DNA of 64,000 bases from Streptomyces sp. col6 (lineage in GTDB: Bacteria; Actinomycetota; Actinomycetes; Streptomycetales; Streptomycetaceae): contig NZ_RDBL01000029.1 of the NCBI RefSeq assembly GCF_008042035.1, positions 912,279-976,278 on the forward strand, written 5' to 3'. Position 1 is the first letter of the stretch. Each line of letters opens with the position of its first letter. The translations under genes and the position numbers were made by a program. Below are positions 1 through 7,821 of the stretch, in pieces. The notes below the pieces were generated by a model that saw nothing but the letters and a program-made list of their open reading frames with translations, was not told where the DNA came from and made no database searches.

Positions 1-123
1 CTTCCCACCCGGGCCCCTCCTGAACCCGCCCCAACAGCCCTGGTCACACCCAATCCGCACGGAAGACGACCTTCCGGACCTGCCGTACGGGGGCGGGGGG
101 CCGGGTGCGATGATGGGCCCGCC

Positions 124-927
124 ATGTCTGTGTCTGTGGGACGCGCCGGAGCCGGTCTGCGGCTACTGAGGGCCGCGGTGTTCGCCGCGGTCTGCGTCGC
201 GTTGTCCGCGGCCGGGCACGCGCTGGCCGCCTGCGCGACCGTCCCCTGGTGGACCTTGCTCGCCGCGTTCACCGGTGTCCTCGCGGTGGCCGTCCCCCTC
301 GCGGGGCGCGAACGCTCCCTGCCCTCCATCGCCGCTGCCCTGGCCGGCGGACAGCTCGCCCTGCACACCGTGTTCGGGGTGGGCACGCATACGACGGCCT
401 CCGGGGCCACGGGCGGCGAGGACGCGCTGATCCGGTTCGCGGCGAGCCTCGTCTGCGGCGCCGGACCCCATCAGCTGAACGCCACCGACGCGCGGCACAT
501 CGTCAGCACCGCGGGCATCGACCCCGCGGCGGTGACCGCCCAGGCGCACCAGCACCTGGTCGCTGCCCCGGCCGGCGGCATGGACGGCCTCTCCGGCACG
601 CTGCCCAGCCTGCCCATGCTGCTCGGGCATCTGCTGGCCGCCCTGGCCACCGGCTGGCTGCTTCGACGCGGCGAGGTCGCCCTCTTCCGCCTCGCCCGGC
701 TGTCGGCGCACGGTGCCCAGCAGGTCGCGGCCGGGGCGAGGCTCCGGGCGCTGCGGGACGCGTTCCGTCTCGTCTCCGCCCTGCGCGCGGGCCTGGGCGC
801 CGAGCCCGCGGCCGGGCCGCGCACCCCTCGTACGGCCGTGGACGCACCGCGCCCGGTCACCGGGGATCCGTTGCAGCACATGGTGATCAGGCGCGGACCT
901 CCCTCCGCACTCGCTCTCGCAGCCTGA
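124..927 (+). CDS. Membrane protein of unknown function upstream of the copper cluster
   Basis: A 267-residue integral membrane protein. Hydrophobic segments lie near residues 15-35, 40-60, 67-90 and 160-182. The third and fourth are separated by a loop of about 65 residues containing several histidines and a cysteine (for example HQLN, ARHIV, QAHQHL). The tail after the last segment is Arg-rich and probably cytoplasmic. I recognise no enzyme motif. It reads in the same direction as the copper-handling genes that follow, about 160 bp downstream, and similar proteins flank this cluster in other streptomycetes. A role in copper transport or sensing is an inference from the histidine-rich loop and position only. 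The ATG at the left edge of the frame is used. Confidence 0.75.
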   Translation: MSVSVGRAGAGLRLLRAAVFAAVCVALSAAGHALAACATVPWWTLLAAFTGVLAVAVPLAGRERSLPSIAAALAGGQLALHTVFGVGTHTTASGATGGEDALIRFAASLVCGAGPHQLNATDARHIVSTAGIDPAAVTAQAHQHLVAAPAGGMDGLSGTLPSLPMLLGHLLAALATGWLLRRGEVALFRLARLSAHGAQQVAAGARLRALRDAFRLVSALRAGLGAEPAAGPRTPRTAVDAPRPVTGDPLQHMVIRRGPPSALALAA

Positions 928-1085
928 CGCGACGCCCTCCACGCGATGCGTACCGGTCCCCGCACCCTTCGGTGCGGACACGGGCCCGGCGCGCATTCCG
1001 CTCGTACGGAAGAGGCGTCGCGATGCCGGTGCGCACCCGTGCGCCGGAGCACCTTCCTTCGTGCCTCTGTGGAGTGATCCCTGTC

Positions 1086-1817
1086 ATGAACGTTTCCCGC
1101 ATCGCCCTCGCCGGCGGCGTCGCCGCGTCCACCGTGCTGCTGCTCGCCGGTACGGCCTCGGCCCACGTCAGCGTCCAGCCGCAGGGCGAGGCCGCCAAGG
1201 GCGGCTACGCCGTCATCAACTTCAAGGTCCCCAACGAGCGTGACAACGCCTCGACGACCAAGCTGGAGGTCAGCTTCCCGACCGACCACCCGCTGGCGTC
1301 CGTCATGCCGCAGCCGGTGCCCGGCTGGGACATCGAGGTGACGACGAGCAAGCTGGCCAAGCCGCTGGAGATGCACGGCAAGACGATCAACGAGGCCGTC
1401 TCCAAGGTCACCTGGACCGGAGGCAAGATCGAGCCAGGCCGCTTCCAGCAGTTCCCGCTCTCCGTCGGCCAGCTCCCCGAGGACGCCGACCAGCTGGTGT
1501 TCAAGGCCATCCAGACGTACTCCAACAAGGAGGTCGTCCGCTGGATCGAGGAGCCGAAGGAAGGCGCGGACGAGCCCGAGACCCCGGCTCCCGTGCTCAA
1601 GCTGACGGCACCTTCCGACGACGCGCACGGCGCCACCGCCGCGGCCGGCTCGGACGCCTCGAAGTCCTCCGGTTCCTCCCACGAGGACGAGAAGACCACC
1701 GCCGCTTCGTCGTCCTCCCAGGACGGCACCGCCCGGGTGCTCGGCATCGTCGGCATCGTCATCGGTGTCGCCGGCGTGGCCTTCGGTGTCCTGGCCGGGC
1801 GCCGTCGTACGACCTGA
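1086..1817 (+). CDS. ycnI: YcnI-family (DUF1775) copper-binding exported protein
   Basis: A 243-residue secreted, C-terminally anchored protein. The signal peptide spans about residues 1-26 and ends in a TASA cleavage motif, so the mature protein starts at histidine (HVSVQP). In YcnI proteins that N-terminal histidine forms a copper-binding brace, and its exposure here supports the assignment. The DUF1775 domain covers about residues 27-165. A low-complexity Ser/Ala/His/Asp linker follows, then a single membrane helix near 218-238 and an RRR stop-transfer tail. The start is the ATG just before NVSRIAL, because longer in-frame extensions have no signal sequence. It is the first of five consecutive copper-related genes. 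Confidence 0.9.
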   Translation: MNVSRIALAGGVAASTVLLLAGTASAHVSVQPQGEAAKGGYAVINFKVPNERDNASTTKLEVSFPTDHPLASVMPQPVPGWDIEVTTSKLAKPLEMHGKTINEAVSKVTWTGGKIEPGRFQQFPLSVGQLPEDADQLVFKAIQTYSNKEVVRWIEEPKEGADEPETPAPVLKLTAPSDDAHGATAAAGSDASKSSGSSHEDEKTTAASSSSQDGTARVLGIVGIVIGVAGVAFGVLAGRRRTT

Positions 1818-1826
1818 CCGGCCCAC

Positions 1827-1851
1827 GGGGGCCAGGGATCTCCTGGCCCCC
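1827..1851 (+). terminator. GC-rich hairpin between ycnI and sco
   Basis: A perfect 10-bp stem (GGGGGCCAGG / CCTGGCCCCC) with a 5-nt loop sits 10 nt past the ycnI stop. There is no U-tract, so it may attenuate or stabilise the upstream message rather than fully terminate it. Confidence 0.5.
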
Positions 1852-1885
1852 ATCTGCTCCACCGACCCATCAGGAAAAGTGCTCC

Positions 1886-2539
1886 ATGGTTAAGAAGATC
1901 GTGCCGGCCGCGGCGCTCGTCGTCGCGGCCGCCCTCACCCTGTCCGCCTGCGGCGGCAGCGACAACGACAGCAAGAAGCCCATCGCCGATGTGTCGATGC
2001 AGACGAAGACGCAGGCCGCGACGGTGCTCGACCAGCCGTTCACCAAGCCGGACCTCGTCCTTACCGACACGCACGGCAAGAAGTACGACCTGCGCAAGGA
2101 GACCGAGGGCAGGCCGACGCTCATCTACTTCGGCTACACCAACTGCCCCGACGTCTGCCCGCTCATCATGAGCAACATCGCCGTCGCCAAGAAGTCCCTG
2201 CCCAAGGCCGACCAGGACAAGCTCCGGGTCGTCTTCGTCACCACCGACCCGGAACGCGACACCCCCGCCTCCCTCGGCAGCTGGCTCAAGGCGCAGGACC
2301 CCTCCTTCATCGGCCTCACCGGCGACTTCCCGGCCATCCAGGCCGGCGCCCGGCAGATCGGCATCGGCATCGACGCGCCGAAGAAGGAGAAGGACGGCAC
2401 GGTCGTCTCCATGCACGGCTCGCAGGTCATCGCGTTCTCCCCGAGGACCGACAAGGGATACGTGCTGTACAGCGAGGACACAACGCCCGACGACTACACC
2501 AAGGACCTCCCCAAGATCGTCGAGGGGAAGAACCCGTGA
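1886..2539 (+). CDS. sco: Sco1/SenC copper chaperone lipoprotein
   Basis: A 217-residue thioredoxin-fold copper chaperone that delivers Cu to extracytoplasmic cuproenzymes. A lipobox (LSACGG) places the lipidated cysteine at about residue 22. The diagnostic copper motif CPDVC (Cys87, Cys91) and the third ligand, a histidine near residue 177 in the MHGSQ context, are all present. In Streptomyces lividans the orthologous Sco acts with ECuC and DtpA in loading copper into the radical oxidase GlxA and is needed for normal development at low copper. That knowledge is transferred here from the matching gene neighbourhood. The stop codon overlaps the next start (GTGA), indicating translational coupling. 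Confidence 0.95.
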   Translation: MVKKIVPAAALVVAAALTLSACGGSDNDSKKPIADVSMQTKTQAATVLDQPFTKPDLVLTDTHGKKYDLRKETEGRPTLIYFGYTNCPDVCPLIMSNIAVAKKSLPKADQDKLRVVFVTTDPERDTPASLGSWLKAQDPSFIGLTGDFPAIQAGARQIGIGIDAPKKEKDGTVVSMHGSQVIAFSPRTDKGYVLYSEDTTPDDYTKDLPKIVEGKNP

Positions 2540-2985
2540 ACCACCGCACGGCCCTCGCCGGTGTCCTGGCCCTGACCACGGGCCTGGCGCTGGCGGGGTG
2601 TTCGTCCTCGTCGGACGTGCCCGAGCTGAAGGTCATCGGCGGGTTCATGCCGCAGCCCGTCAACGACATGGCGGCCGGCTTCCTCGTCGTGCAGAACAAC
2701 GGCACCGGGGACGACCGCCTCACCTCGGTCACCAGCCCGCTGTCGGACGACGTCACGATCCACGAGACGAAGGACCAGGTCATGCGCGAGGTGACGTCCT
2801 TCGACGTGCCCGCGGGCGGCGAGCTGGACCTCGAACGCGGCGGCAGCCACATCATGTTCATGAAGCTCAAGCGGCAGCCCAAGCAGGGCCAGAAGGTGTC
2901 CGTGGAACTGCACTTCGAGAAGGCCGGCGCCGTCAAGGTCGACCTTCCCGTGAAGGAGACCACCCACAACCCGAAGAAGCAGTGA
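2536..2985 (+). CDS. PCuAC-family extracytoplasmic copper chaperone (ECuC-like lipoprotein)
   Basis: A 149-residue lipoprotein with lipobox LALAGC (Cys22). The single PCuAC domain carries the expected pattern of histidines and methionines: GGFMPQP near the N terminus, HETKDQVM in the middle, and SHIMFM toward the end. It would hand Cu(I) to the Sco protein encoded just upstream. The GTG start overlaps the sco stop by four bases. It matches ECuC of S. lividans in size, order and partner. The basic KKQ tail shows no further domain. Confidence 0.93.
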   Translation: MNHRTALAGVLALTTGLALAGCSSSSDVPELKVIGGFMPQPVNDMAAGFLVVQNNGTGDDRLTSVTSPLSDDVTIHETKDQVMREVTSFDVPAGGELDLERGGSHIMFMKLKRQPKQGQKVSVELHFEKAGAVKVDLPVKETTHNPKKQ

Positions 2986-2998
2986 GGGACTGACAGAC

Positions 2999-4957
2999 AT
3001 GACAGCCACCGCCCCGCCCTTCGGGCCGTCCCCGTCCGCCCCGCGACGGCCGCTCACCGCGGCCGGACTCCTCACCGCGCTGCTCGGCGCCGTGTTCGGT
3101 CTGCTGCTGGCCGTCGCGAGCCCCGCGTCGGCCCATGCCGCACTCACCGGGAGCGATCCGCAGGACGGGGCGGTGGTCGCCACCGCGCCCAAGGAGGTCA
3201 CCCTCACCTTCTCCGAGCAGGTCGCCCTCGGCAAGGACTCCATCCGTGTCCTCGACCCGTCGGGCAAGCGCGCCGACACCGAGGCCGCCCCGCGCGACCT
3301 GCACAGCGGCTCCACCGTGAAGTACGGCGTCGCCCTGCGCGGCAGCCTGCCCGACGGCACGTACACCGTGGCCTGGCAGGCCGTCTCCGCCGACAGTCAT
3401 CCGGTCTCCGGTGCCTTCACCTTCTCCATCGGGGCGCCCTCCGAGACCACCGTCGCCCTCCCGGACAACGAGGCCGGGGGCGGCCTGGTCGGCACGCTCT
3501 ACGACATCGCGCGCTACGCCGCGTACGCCGGGTTCATCGTGCTCGCGGGCGGCGCCGCGTTCGTCCTGGCCTGCTGGCAGCGCGGTGCGGGCGCGCGTCC
3601 GCTGCAGCGTCTGGTCGTACGTGGCTGGATGACGCTCACCGCGGCGACGCTTGCGATGCTGCTCCTGCGCAGCTCGTACACCGGTTCCGGGAAGCTCGGG
3701 GACGTCCTCGACCTCGACGGTCTGAAGGCGGTCCTCGACACCAAGCCCGGCGCCGCGCTGGTCTCACGGCTCCTGCTGCTCGGCGCGAGCGCGCTGTTCG
3801 TCGCGGTGCTGTTCGGCACGTACGCCAAGCGCGAGGACCCGCGCGAGAAGAAGGACCTCACCTTCGGCCTCGCCATCGGCGGCGCGGTCATCGCCGCCGG
3901 TATCGCCGGCACCTGGGCCCTGGCCGAGCACGCGTCGACCGGCATCCAGCCCGGCATCGCCATGCCCGTCGACGTGCTCCACCTGCTGGCCGTGGCCGCC
4001 TGGCTGGGCGGTCTGGTGGCCCTGCTGACCGCGCTGTACCGCACGCCCGACCTGACCTCGGCCGCCGTACGCCGGTTCTCCACGATCGCGTTCGTCAGTG
4101 TGCTGGTCCTCGTCGCGACCGGGGTCTACCAGTCGTGGCGGCAGGTCGGTACGTGGTCGGCGCTGACGGATACGGGTTACGGGCAGCTGCTGCTCGTCAA
4201 GGTGGGGCTCGTCGCCGTCCTGGTGGGCATCGCGTCCGTGTCGCGCCGGTGGACGGGGCGGCTCGCTGCGGGCAACGGCACGGACGAGGCGGAGGCCGAT
4301 GCCCCGGGCACGGAGGAGGCCGAGGCGGTCGCGGCCGAGGCGGTCATCGCCGGCCGGACCGAGGCGGAGGCTTCCGAGGATCCCGCCCGCGCCGCCCAGC
4401 TCGCCCGGCAGCGGGCCGCCGTGGCCACCGCCGAGAAGAAGCGGATACGCGACGCCGACCCCGGACGTTCGGGACTGCGCCGCTCCGTGCTGGCCGAGGT
4501 CGGCGTCGCGGTGGCCCTCCTTGCGGTGACCACGATCCTCACGTCGACCGAGCCGGGCCGTACGCAGGAGGAGGCGGCACGCTCGTCGGCGGCGGCGGCC
4601 GGACCCGTGGAGAGCGGACCCGTCACACTCGCCCTGCCCTTCGACACGGGCGGCGAGAACGGCAAGGGCACGGTACGGATGGACATCGACCCGGGACACA
4701 CCGGGGCCAACGTGATCCACCTGTGGATCGAGGACCCCGGCAAGAAGCCCATGGACGTCCCCGAGGTGAAGCTCTCCTTCACACTCAAGTCCAAGGACAT
4801 CGGCCCACTGCCTGCCGTCCCGGTCCGGCTGACCGAGGGGCACTGGACCGCCACGGGACTCCAGCTCCCGATCGCGGGCGACTGGGAGGTCGCGGTGACG
4901 GTGCGGACTTCGGACATCGACCAGACGACGGTCGACAAGAACGTGAAGATCGGCTGA
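2999..4957 (+). CDS. CopC-CopD fusion copper resistance/transport membrane protein
   Basis: A 652-residue fusion. The signal peptide ends at SASA, leaving a mature N-terminal histidine (HAALTGSDP), which is the CopC Cu(II)-binding arrangement. The CopC domain spans about 46-145. A CopD-type membrane domain with roughly eight helices occupies about 165-420 (including HLLAVAAWLGGL). An acidic Ala/Glu-rich cytoplasmic linker (about 425-480) leads to a further helix near 500-515 and a C-terminal beta-rich domain (about 545-652) that resembles YtkA-like copper modules. It probably imports or buffers copper at the membrane for the neighbouring chaperones. The ATG lies 13 nt past the chaperone stop, so it is probably cotranscribed. 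Confidence 0.92.
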   Translation: MTATAPPFGPSPSAPRRPLTAAGLLTALLGAVFGLLLAVASPASAHAALTGSDPQDGAVVATAPKEVTLTFSEQVALGKDSIRVLDPSGKRADTEAAPRDLHSGSTVKYGVALRGSLPDGTYTVAWQAVSADSHPVSGAFTFSIGAPSETTVALPDNEAGGGLVGTLYDIARYAAYAGFIVLAGGAAFVLACWQRGAGARPLQRLVVRGWMTLTAATLAMLLLRSSYTGSGKLGDVLDLDGLKAVLDTKPGAALVSRLLLLGASALFVAVLFGTYAKREDPREKKDLTFGLAIGGAVIAAGIAGTWALAEHASTGIQPGIAMPVDVLHLLAVAAWLGGLVALLTALYRTPDLTSAAVRRFSTIAFVSVLVLVATGVYQSWRQVGTWSALTDTGYGQLLLVKVGLVAVLVGIASVSRRWTGRLAAGNGTDEAEADAPGTEEAEAVAAEAVIAGRTEAEASEDPARAAQLARQRAAVATAEKKRIRDADPGRSGLRRSVLAEVGVAVALLAVTTILTSTEPGRTQEEAARSSAAAAGPVESGPVTLALPFDTGGENGKGTVRMDIDPGHTGANVIHLWIEDPGKKPMDVPEVKLSFTLKSKDIGPLPAVPVRLTEGHWTATGLQLPIAGDWEVAVTVRTSDIDQTTVDKNVKIG

Positions 4958-4965
4958 GCAGGACC

Positions 4966-6252
4966 GTGAGCGGAAACAGCGCAAGCAGCGACAACAGCAA
5001 GGACCGGGCCGTGTCCCGGCGGCGGCTGCTCGGCACCGCCGGGGCGGCCGGGGCGACGGGACTGGTGCTCGGGGCGGCCGGAGGCGCCACCGGCTATGCC
5101 ATGACCCGCGACGAGGCACCGACCGCGCTGACCGCGGTCGGCTCCACCGAGGTGATGTTTCACGGGAAACATCAACCGGGGATCACCACTCCGCTTCAGG
5201 CCCGCGGCCATCTCATCGCCTTCGACCTCGCCCCCAGTGCCGGGCGCAAGCAGGCCGCCGCCCTGATGCGCCGCTGGTCCGCTGTGGCCCAGCGGCTGAT
5301 GGCCGGTGAACCCACCGGCGGTGCGGCGGACGGCCCCGGACATGACACGGGTGTCGCGCTGGACGCCGGCCCGTCCTCGCTGACCGTCACCTTCGGCTTC
5401 GGCGCCACCTTCTTCGAACGGACGGGCCTCGTCGCGCACCGGCCGCCGGGGCTCGACCCCCTCCCTCCGTTCTCCTCCGACCATCTCGACGCCGGCCGGT
5501 CCAACGGTGACCTCTGGGTCCAGATCGGCGCCGACGACGCACTGGTCGCCTTCCACGCTCTGCGCGCCGTACAGAAGGAGGCCGCCTCGACGGCGACCGT
5601 GCGCTGGCAGATGAACGGCTTCAACCGCACCCCCGGCGCCACCGCGAAACCGATGACGGCCCGCAACCTGATGGGCCAGATCGACGGCACCGGCAACCCG
5701 AAGCCCACGGACGGCGACTTCGACAAGCGCGTGTTCGTCCCCGGTGGCCAGGACGCGGCGTACGACTGGCTCGCGGGCGGCTCCTACGCGGTGGTCCGGC
5801 GGATCAGGATGTTGCTCGACGACTGGGAGAAGCTTCCGGTCGAGCGGCAGGAACGGGTCATCGGCCGGCGCAAGGCGGACGGCGCCCCGCTCAGCGGCGG
5901 CACCGAGACGACCGCGATGGACCTCGACAAGGCGGGCCCGGACGGCAAGCTGCTGATCCCGGACAACGCGCATGCCCGGATCTCCTCCCCCGAGCGCAAC
6001 AGCGGTGCGGCGATGCTGCGCCGGCCGTTCTCGTACCACGACGGCATCTCCTCGGACGGCACCCCGGACGCCGGGCTGCTGTTCATCTGCTGGCAGGCCG
6101 ACCCGTTGCGCGGATTCGTCCCGGTGCAGCGGAAGCTCGACCGGGGGGACGCCCTCTCCCCCTTCCTGCGCCACGAGTCGAGCGGCCTGTTCGCGGTGCC
6201 GGGCGGTGCGTCGGACGGGGAGTACGTGGGCCAGCGGCTTCTGGAGTCCTGA
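4966..6252 (+). CDS. Dye-decolorizing peroxidase, Tat-exported (DtpA-like)
   Basis: A 428-residue heme peroxidase of the DyP superfamily. The N terminus has a twin-arginine signal (SRRRLLGTAGAAGATG), so the enzyme folds with heme in the cytoplasm and is exported. The GxxDG signature appears as MGQIDGTGNPK and supplies the distal catalytic Asp. The conserved proximal-histidine stretch (NAHARISSPERNS) and the C-terminal FAVPGG region are intact. The frame extends upstream, but the GTG nearest the Tat signal, 8 nt after the copCD stop, is the plausible start. In S. lividans the orthologue DtpA is required for GlxA maturation. Codons 64-68 contain a near-perfect parS sequence. Confidence 0.93.
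   Translation: MSGNSASSDNSKDRAVSRRRLLGTAGAAGATGLVLGAAGGATGYAMTRDEAPTALTAVGSTEVMFHGKHQPGITTPLQARGHLIAFDLAPSAGRKQAAALMRRWSAVAQRLMAGEPTGGAADGPGHDTGVALDAGPSSLTVTFGFGATFFERTGLVAHRPPGLDPLPPFSSDHLDAGRSNGDLWVQIGADDALVAFHALRAVQKEAASTATVRWQMNGFNRTPGATAKPMTARNLMGQIDGTGNPKPTDGDFDKRVFVPGGQDAAYDWLAGGSYAVVRRIRMLLDDWEKLPVERQERVIGRRKADGAPLSGGTETTAMDLDKAGPDGKLLIPDNAHARISSPERNSGAAMLRRPFSYHDGISSDGTPDAGLLFICWQADPLRGFVPVQRKLDRGDALSPFLRHESSGLFAVPGGASDGEYVGQRLLES
5157..5170. other. Degenerate parS-like site inside the DyP gene
   Basis: GTTTCACGGGAAAC differs from the Streptomyces parS consensus GTTTCACGTGAAAC at one central base. It sits in a slightly longer dyad (GATGTTTC / GAAACATC). ParB affinity for this variant cannot be judged from sequence. 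Confidence 0.4.
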
Positions 6253-6279
6253 GCCGTCACCGCGCATTAGGGTGACGGT

Positions 6280-7215
6280 ATGTCCGCCACGCGCTACGCC
6301 TATCTCGGCCCCGAGGGCACCTTCACCGAGGTCGCCCTCCGTACGCTTCCGGAAGCCGCCACCCGCGAACTCGTTCCGATGGTCTCCGTGCCGGCAGCTC
6401 TGGACGCGGTACGCAGCGGTACGGCCGCCGCGGCGCTCGTACCGATCGAGAACTCCGTCGAGGGCGGCATCACCACCACGCTCGACCAGCTGACCAGCGG
6501 CGAACCGTTGATGATCTACCGCGAGGTGCTGCTCTCCATCACCTTCGCGCTGCTCGTGCGGCCGGGCACCAAGCTGTCCGACATCAAGACCGTCACCGCT
6601 CACCCCGCCGCTCAGCCGCAGGTACGCAACTGGATGGCCGACCATCTCCCGCAGGCGGTGTGGGAGTCGGCGGCGTCCAACGCCGACGGCGCGCGGCTCG
6701 TGCAGGAGGGCCGTTTCGACGCGGCCTTCGCGGGGGAGTTCGCGGCGGCCACGTACGGGCTCGAACCGCTGGTGACCGAGATCCACGACGCGGAGAACGC
6801 ACAGACCCGCTTCGTGCTGGTGGGCCGGCCGGCCCGGCCCGCGGCACCGACCGGCGCGGACAAGACCTCCGTGGTCATCTGGCTGGGCGACGACCACCCC
6901 GGCGCTCTGCTCGAACTGCTCCAGGAGTTCGCGGTGCGCGGGGTGAACCTGATGCTGATCCAGTCGCGGCCGACCGGGGCGGGCATCGGCAACTACTGCT
7001 TCGCGGTGGACGCCGAAGGCCACATCTCCGACCGGCGGGTCGGCGAGGCGTTGATGGGGCTCAAGCGCATCTGCCCGAATGTGCGGTTCCTCGGCTCCTA
7101 CCCGCGGGCCGGTGTGACGCCGGCGGATGTACGCCCCCTGCGCGCGGGCACGTCCGACGCCGCGTTCACCGAGGCTTCCGACTGGCTGGCCCGCAACCAG
7201 GACGGGCGAGCCTGA
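6280..7215 (+). CDS. pheA: Prephenate dehydratase
   Basis: A 311-residue enzyme converting prephenate to phenylpyruvate, the committed step to phenylalanine. The catalytic PDT domain covers about 1-185 and contains the signature TRF (NAQTRFVLVG). A C-terminal ACT regulatory domain covers about 190-270, with the GALLELL and QSRP motifs that form the phenylalanine-binding site, so feedback inhibition is expected. There is no chorismate mutase domain, as usual in actinobacteria. The start ATG follows the DyP gene by 27 nt, so transcription could be shared, though the two functions are unrelated. Confidence 0.96.
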   Translation: MSATRYAYLGPEGTFTEVALRTLPEAATRELVPMVSVPAALDAVRSGTAAAALVPIENSVEGGITTTLDQLTSGEPLMIYREVLLSITFALLVRPGTKLSDIKTVTAHPAAQPQVRNWMADHLPQAVWESAASNADGARLVQEGRFDAAFAGEFAAATYGLEPLVTEIHDAENAQTRFVLVGRPARPAAPTGADKTSVVIWLGDDHPGALLELLQEFAVRGVNLMLIQSRPTGAGIGNYCFAVDAEGHISDRRVGEALMGLKRICPNVRFLGSYPRAGVTPADVRPLRAGTSDAAFTEASDWLARNQDGRA

Positions 7216-7821
7216 CAACAGCCGGGTCCGGCCGCCGGGCACCCGGTGGGCCAGTGCCGGCACCTGCCCGCACGACCGGTGGGATCAGAGGATTGTCTTC
7301 ACCGGAAAGTTATCCACAGGTGCGGGTCGACGCCTGGGGACAAGTCGACACCGCAATCCGACATGGTCGACAAATCAACGCAGCCCACTCGGACAGGTCC
7401 ACAGGGCTTCACAGTGCCCGATGTCAGCCCAATTCCATTGATCAACTCTTTAGAGCTAGCAATTCCCACTCGAACGAGCGCGTGAAGCGGGTTTGAGCAG
7501 TGAATCCGCATGCATTGACCAACCCCCCGGAATGATCTCCTCCACGTCCACAGACTTCCCCCACAGCCTGTGGATAACTTTGACAGTGCACCCCATCCTG
7601 TGGACAAGAGGCACTCAACTACCCCGCCACGCAAGGTCGGTGCGTCAAGATTCGCCACCCCTTCTGCACCTTTTAGGGGAATAGGCCGCCGCTCCTTCGC
7701 GCACGCCCGAACCCCCGCCTCCCGCTCGACCCAGAATGCCGAATACCGGCAATTCGGGCAAAGCGCCACGCTTACCTCTATGCGTTCAAGCGGGGGAAGC
7801 CGACACCGGTAGCCTGGAGAG
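7216..7821 (+). promoter_or_regulatory. Intergenic region upstream of serS with a DnaA-box cluster
   Basis: A 606-bp non-coding stretch between pheA and serS. It holds three perfect DnaA boxes: TTATCCACA at 7310-7318 (+), its complement TGTGGATAA at 7569-7577 (-), and TGTGGACAA at 7599-7607 (-, the strong Streptomyces form TTGTCCACA). A one-mismatch box (TGGGGACAA) lies at 7335-7343. The last two strong boxes are 30 bp apart centre to centre. The serS promoter must also lie here, but I cannot fix -35/-10 elements confidently. No T-box motif is visible. Short ORFs in this stretch lack Streptomyces codon bias. Confidence 0.8.

Noticed and set aside
1..123. CsoR-type copper operator before the copper cluster
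   Set aside because: The G-rich sequence near 86-110 has no convincing inverted TACCCC / GGGGTA symmetry.
4177..7263. A very long open frame (1028 codons) on the minus strand across the copCD, DyP and pheA genes
   Set aside because: High GC content leaves few stop codons in the frame opposite real genes. The plus-strand products have clear domains, and the antisense translation is Arg/Gly/His-rich with no recognisable family.
7216..7821. A T-box riboswitch expected upstream of an aminoacyl-tRNA synthetase gene
   Set aside because: I found no T-box consensus or terminator/antiterminator pair before serS. The region is explained by DnaA boxes and a promoter.
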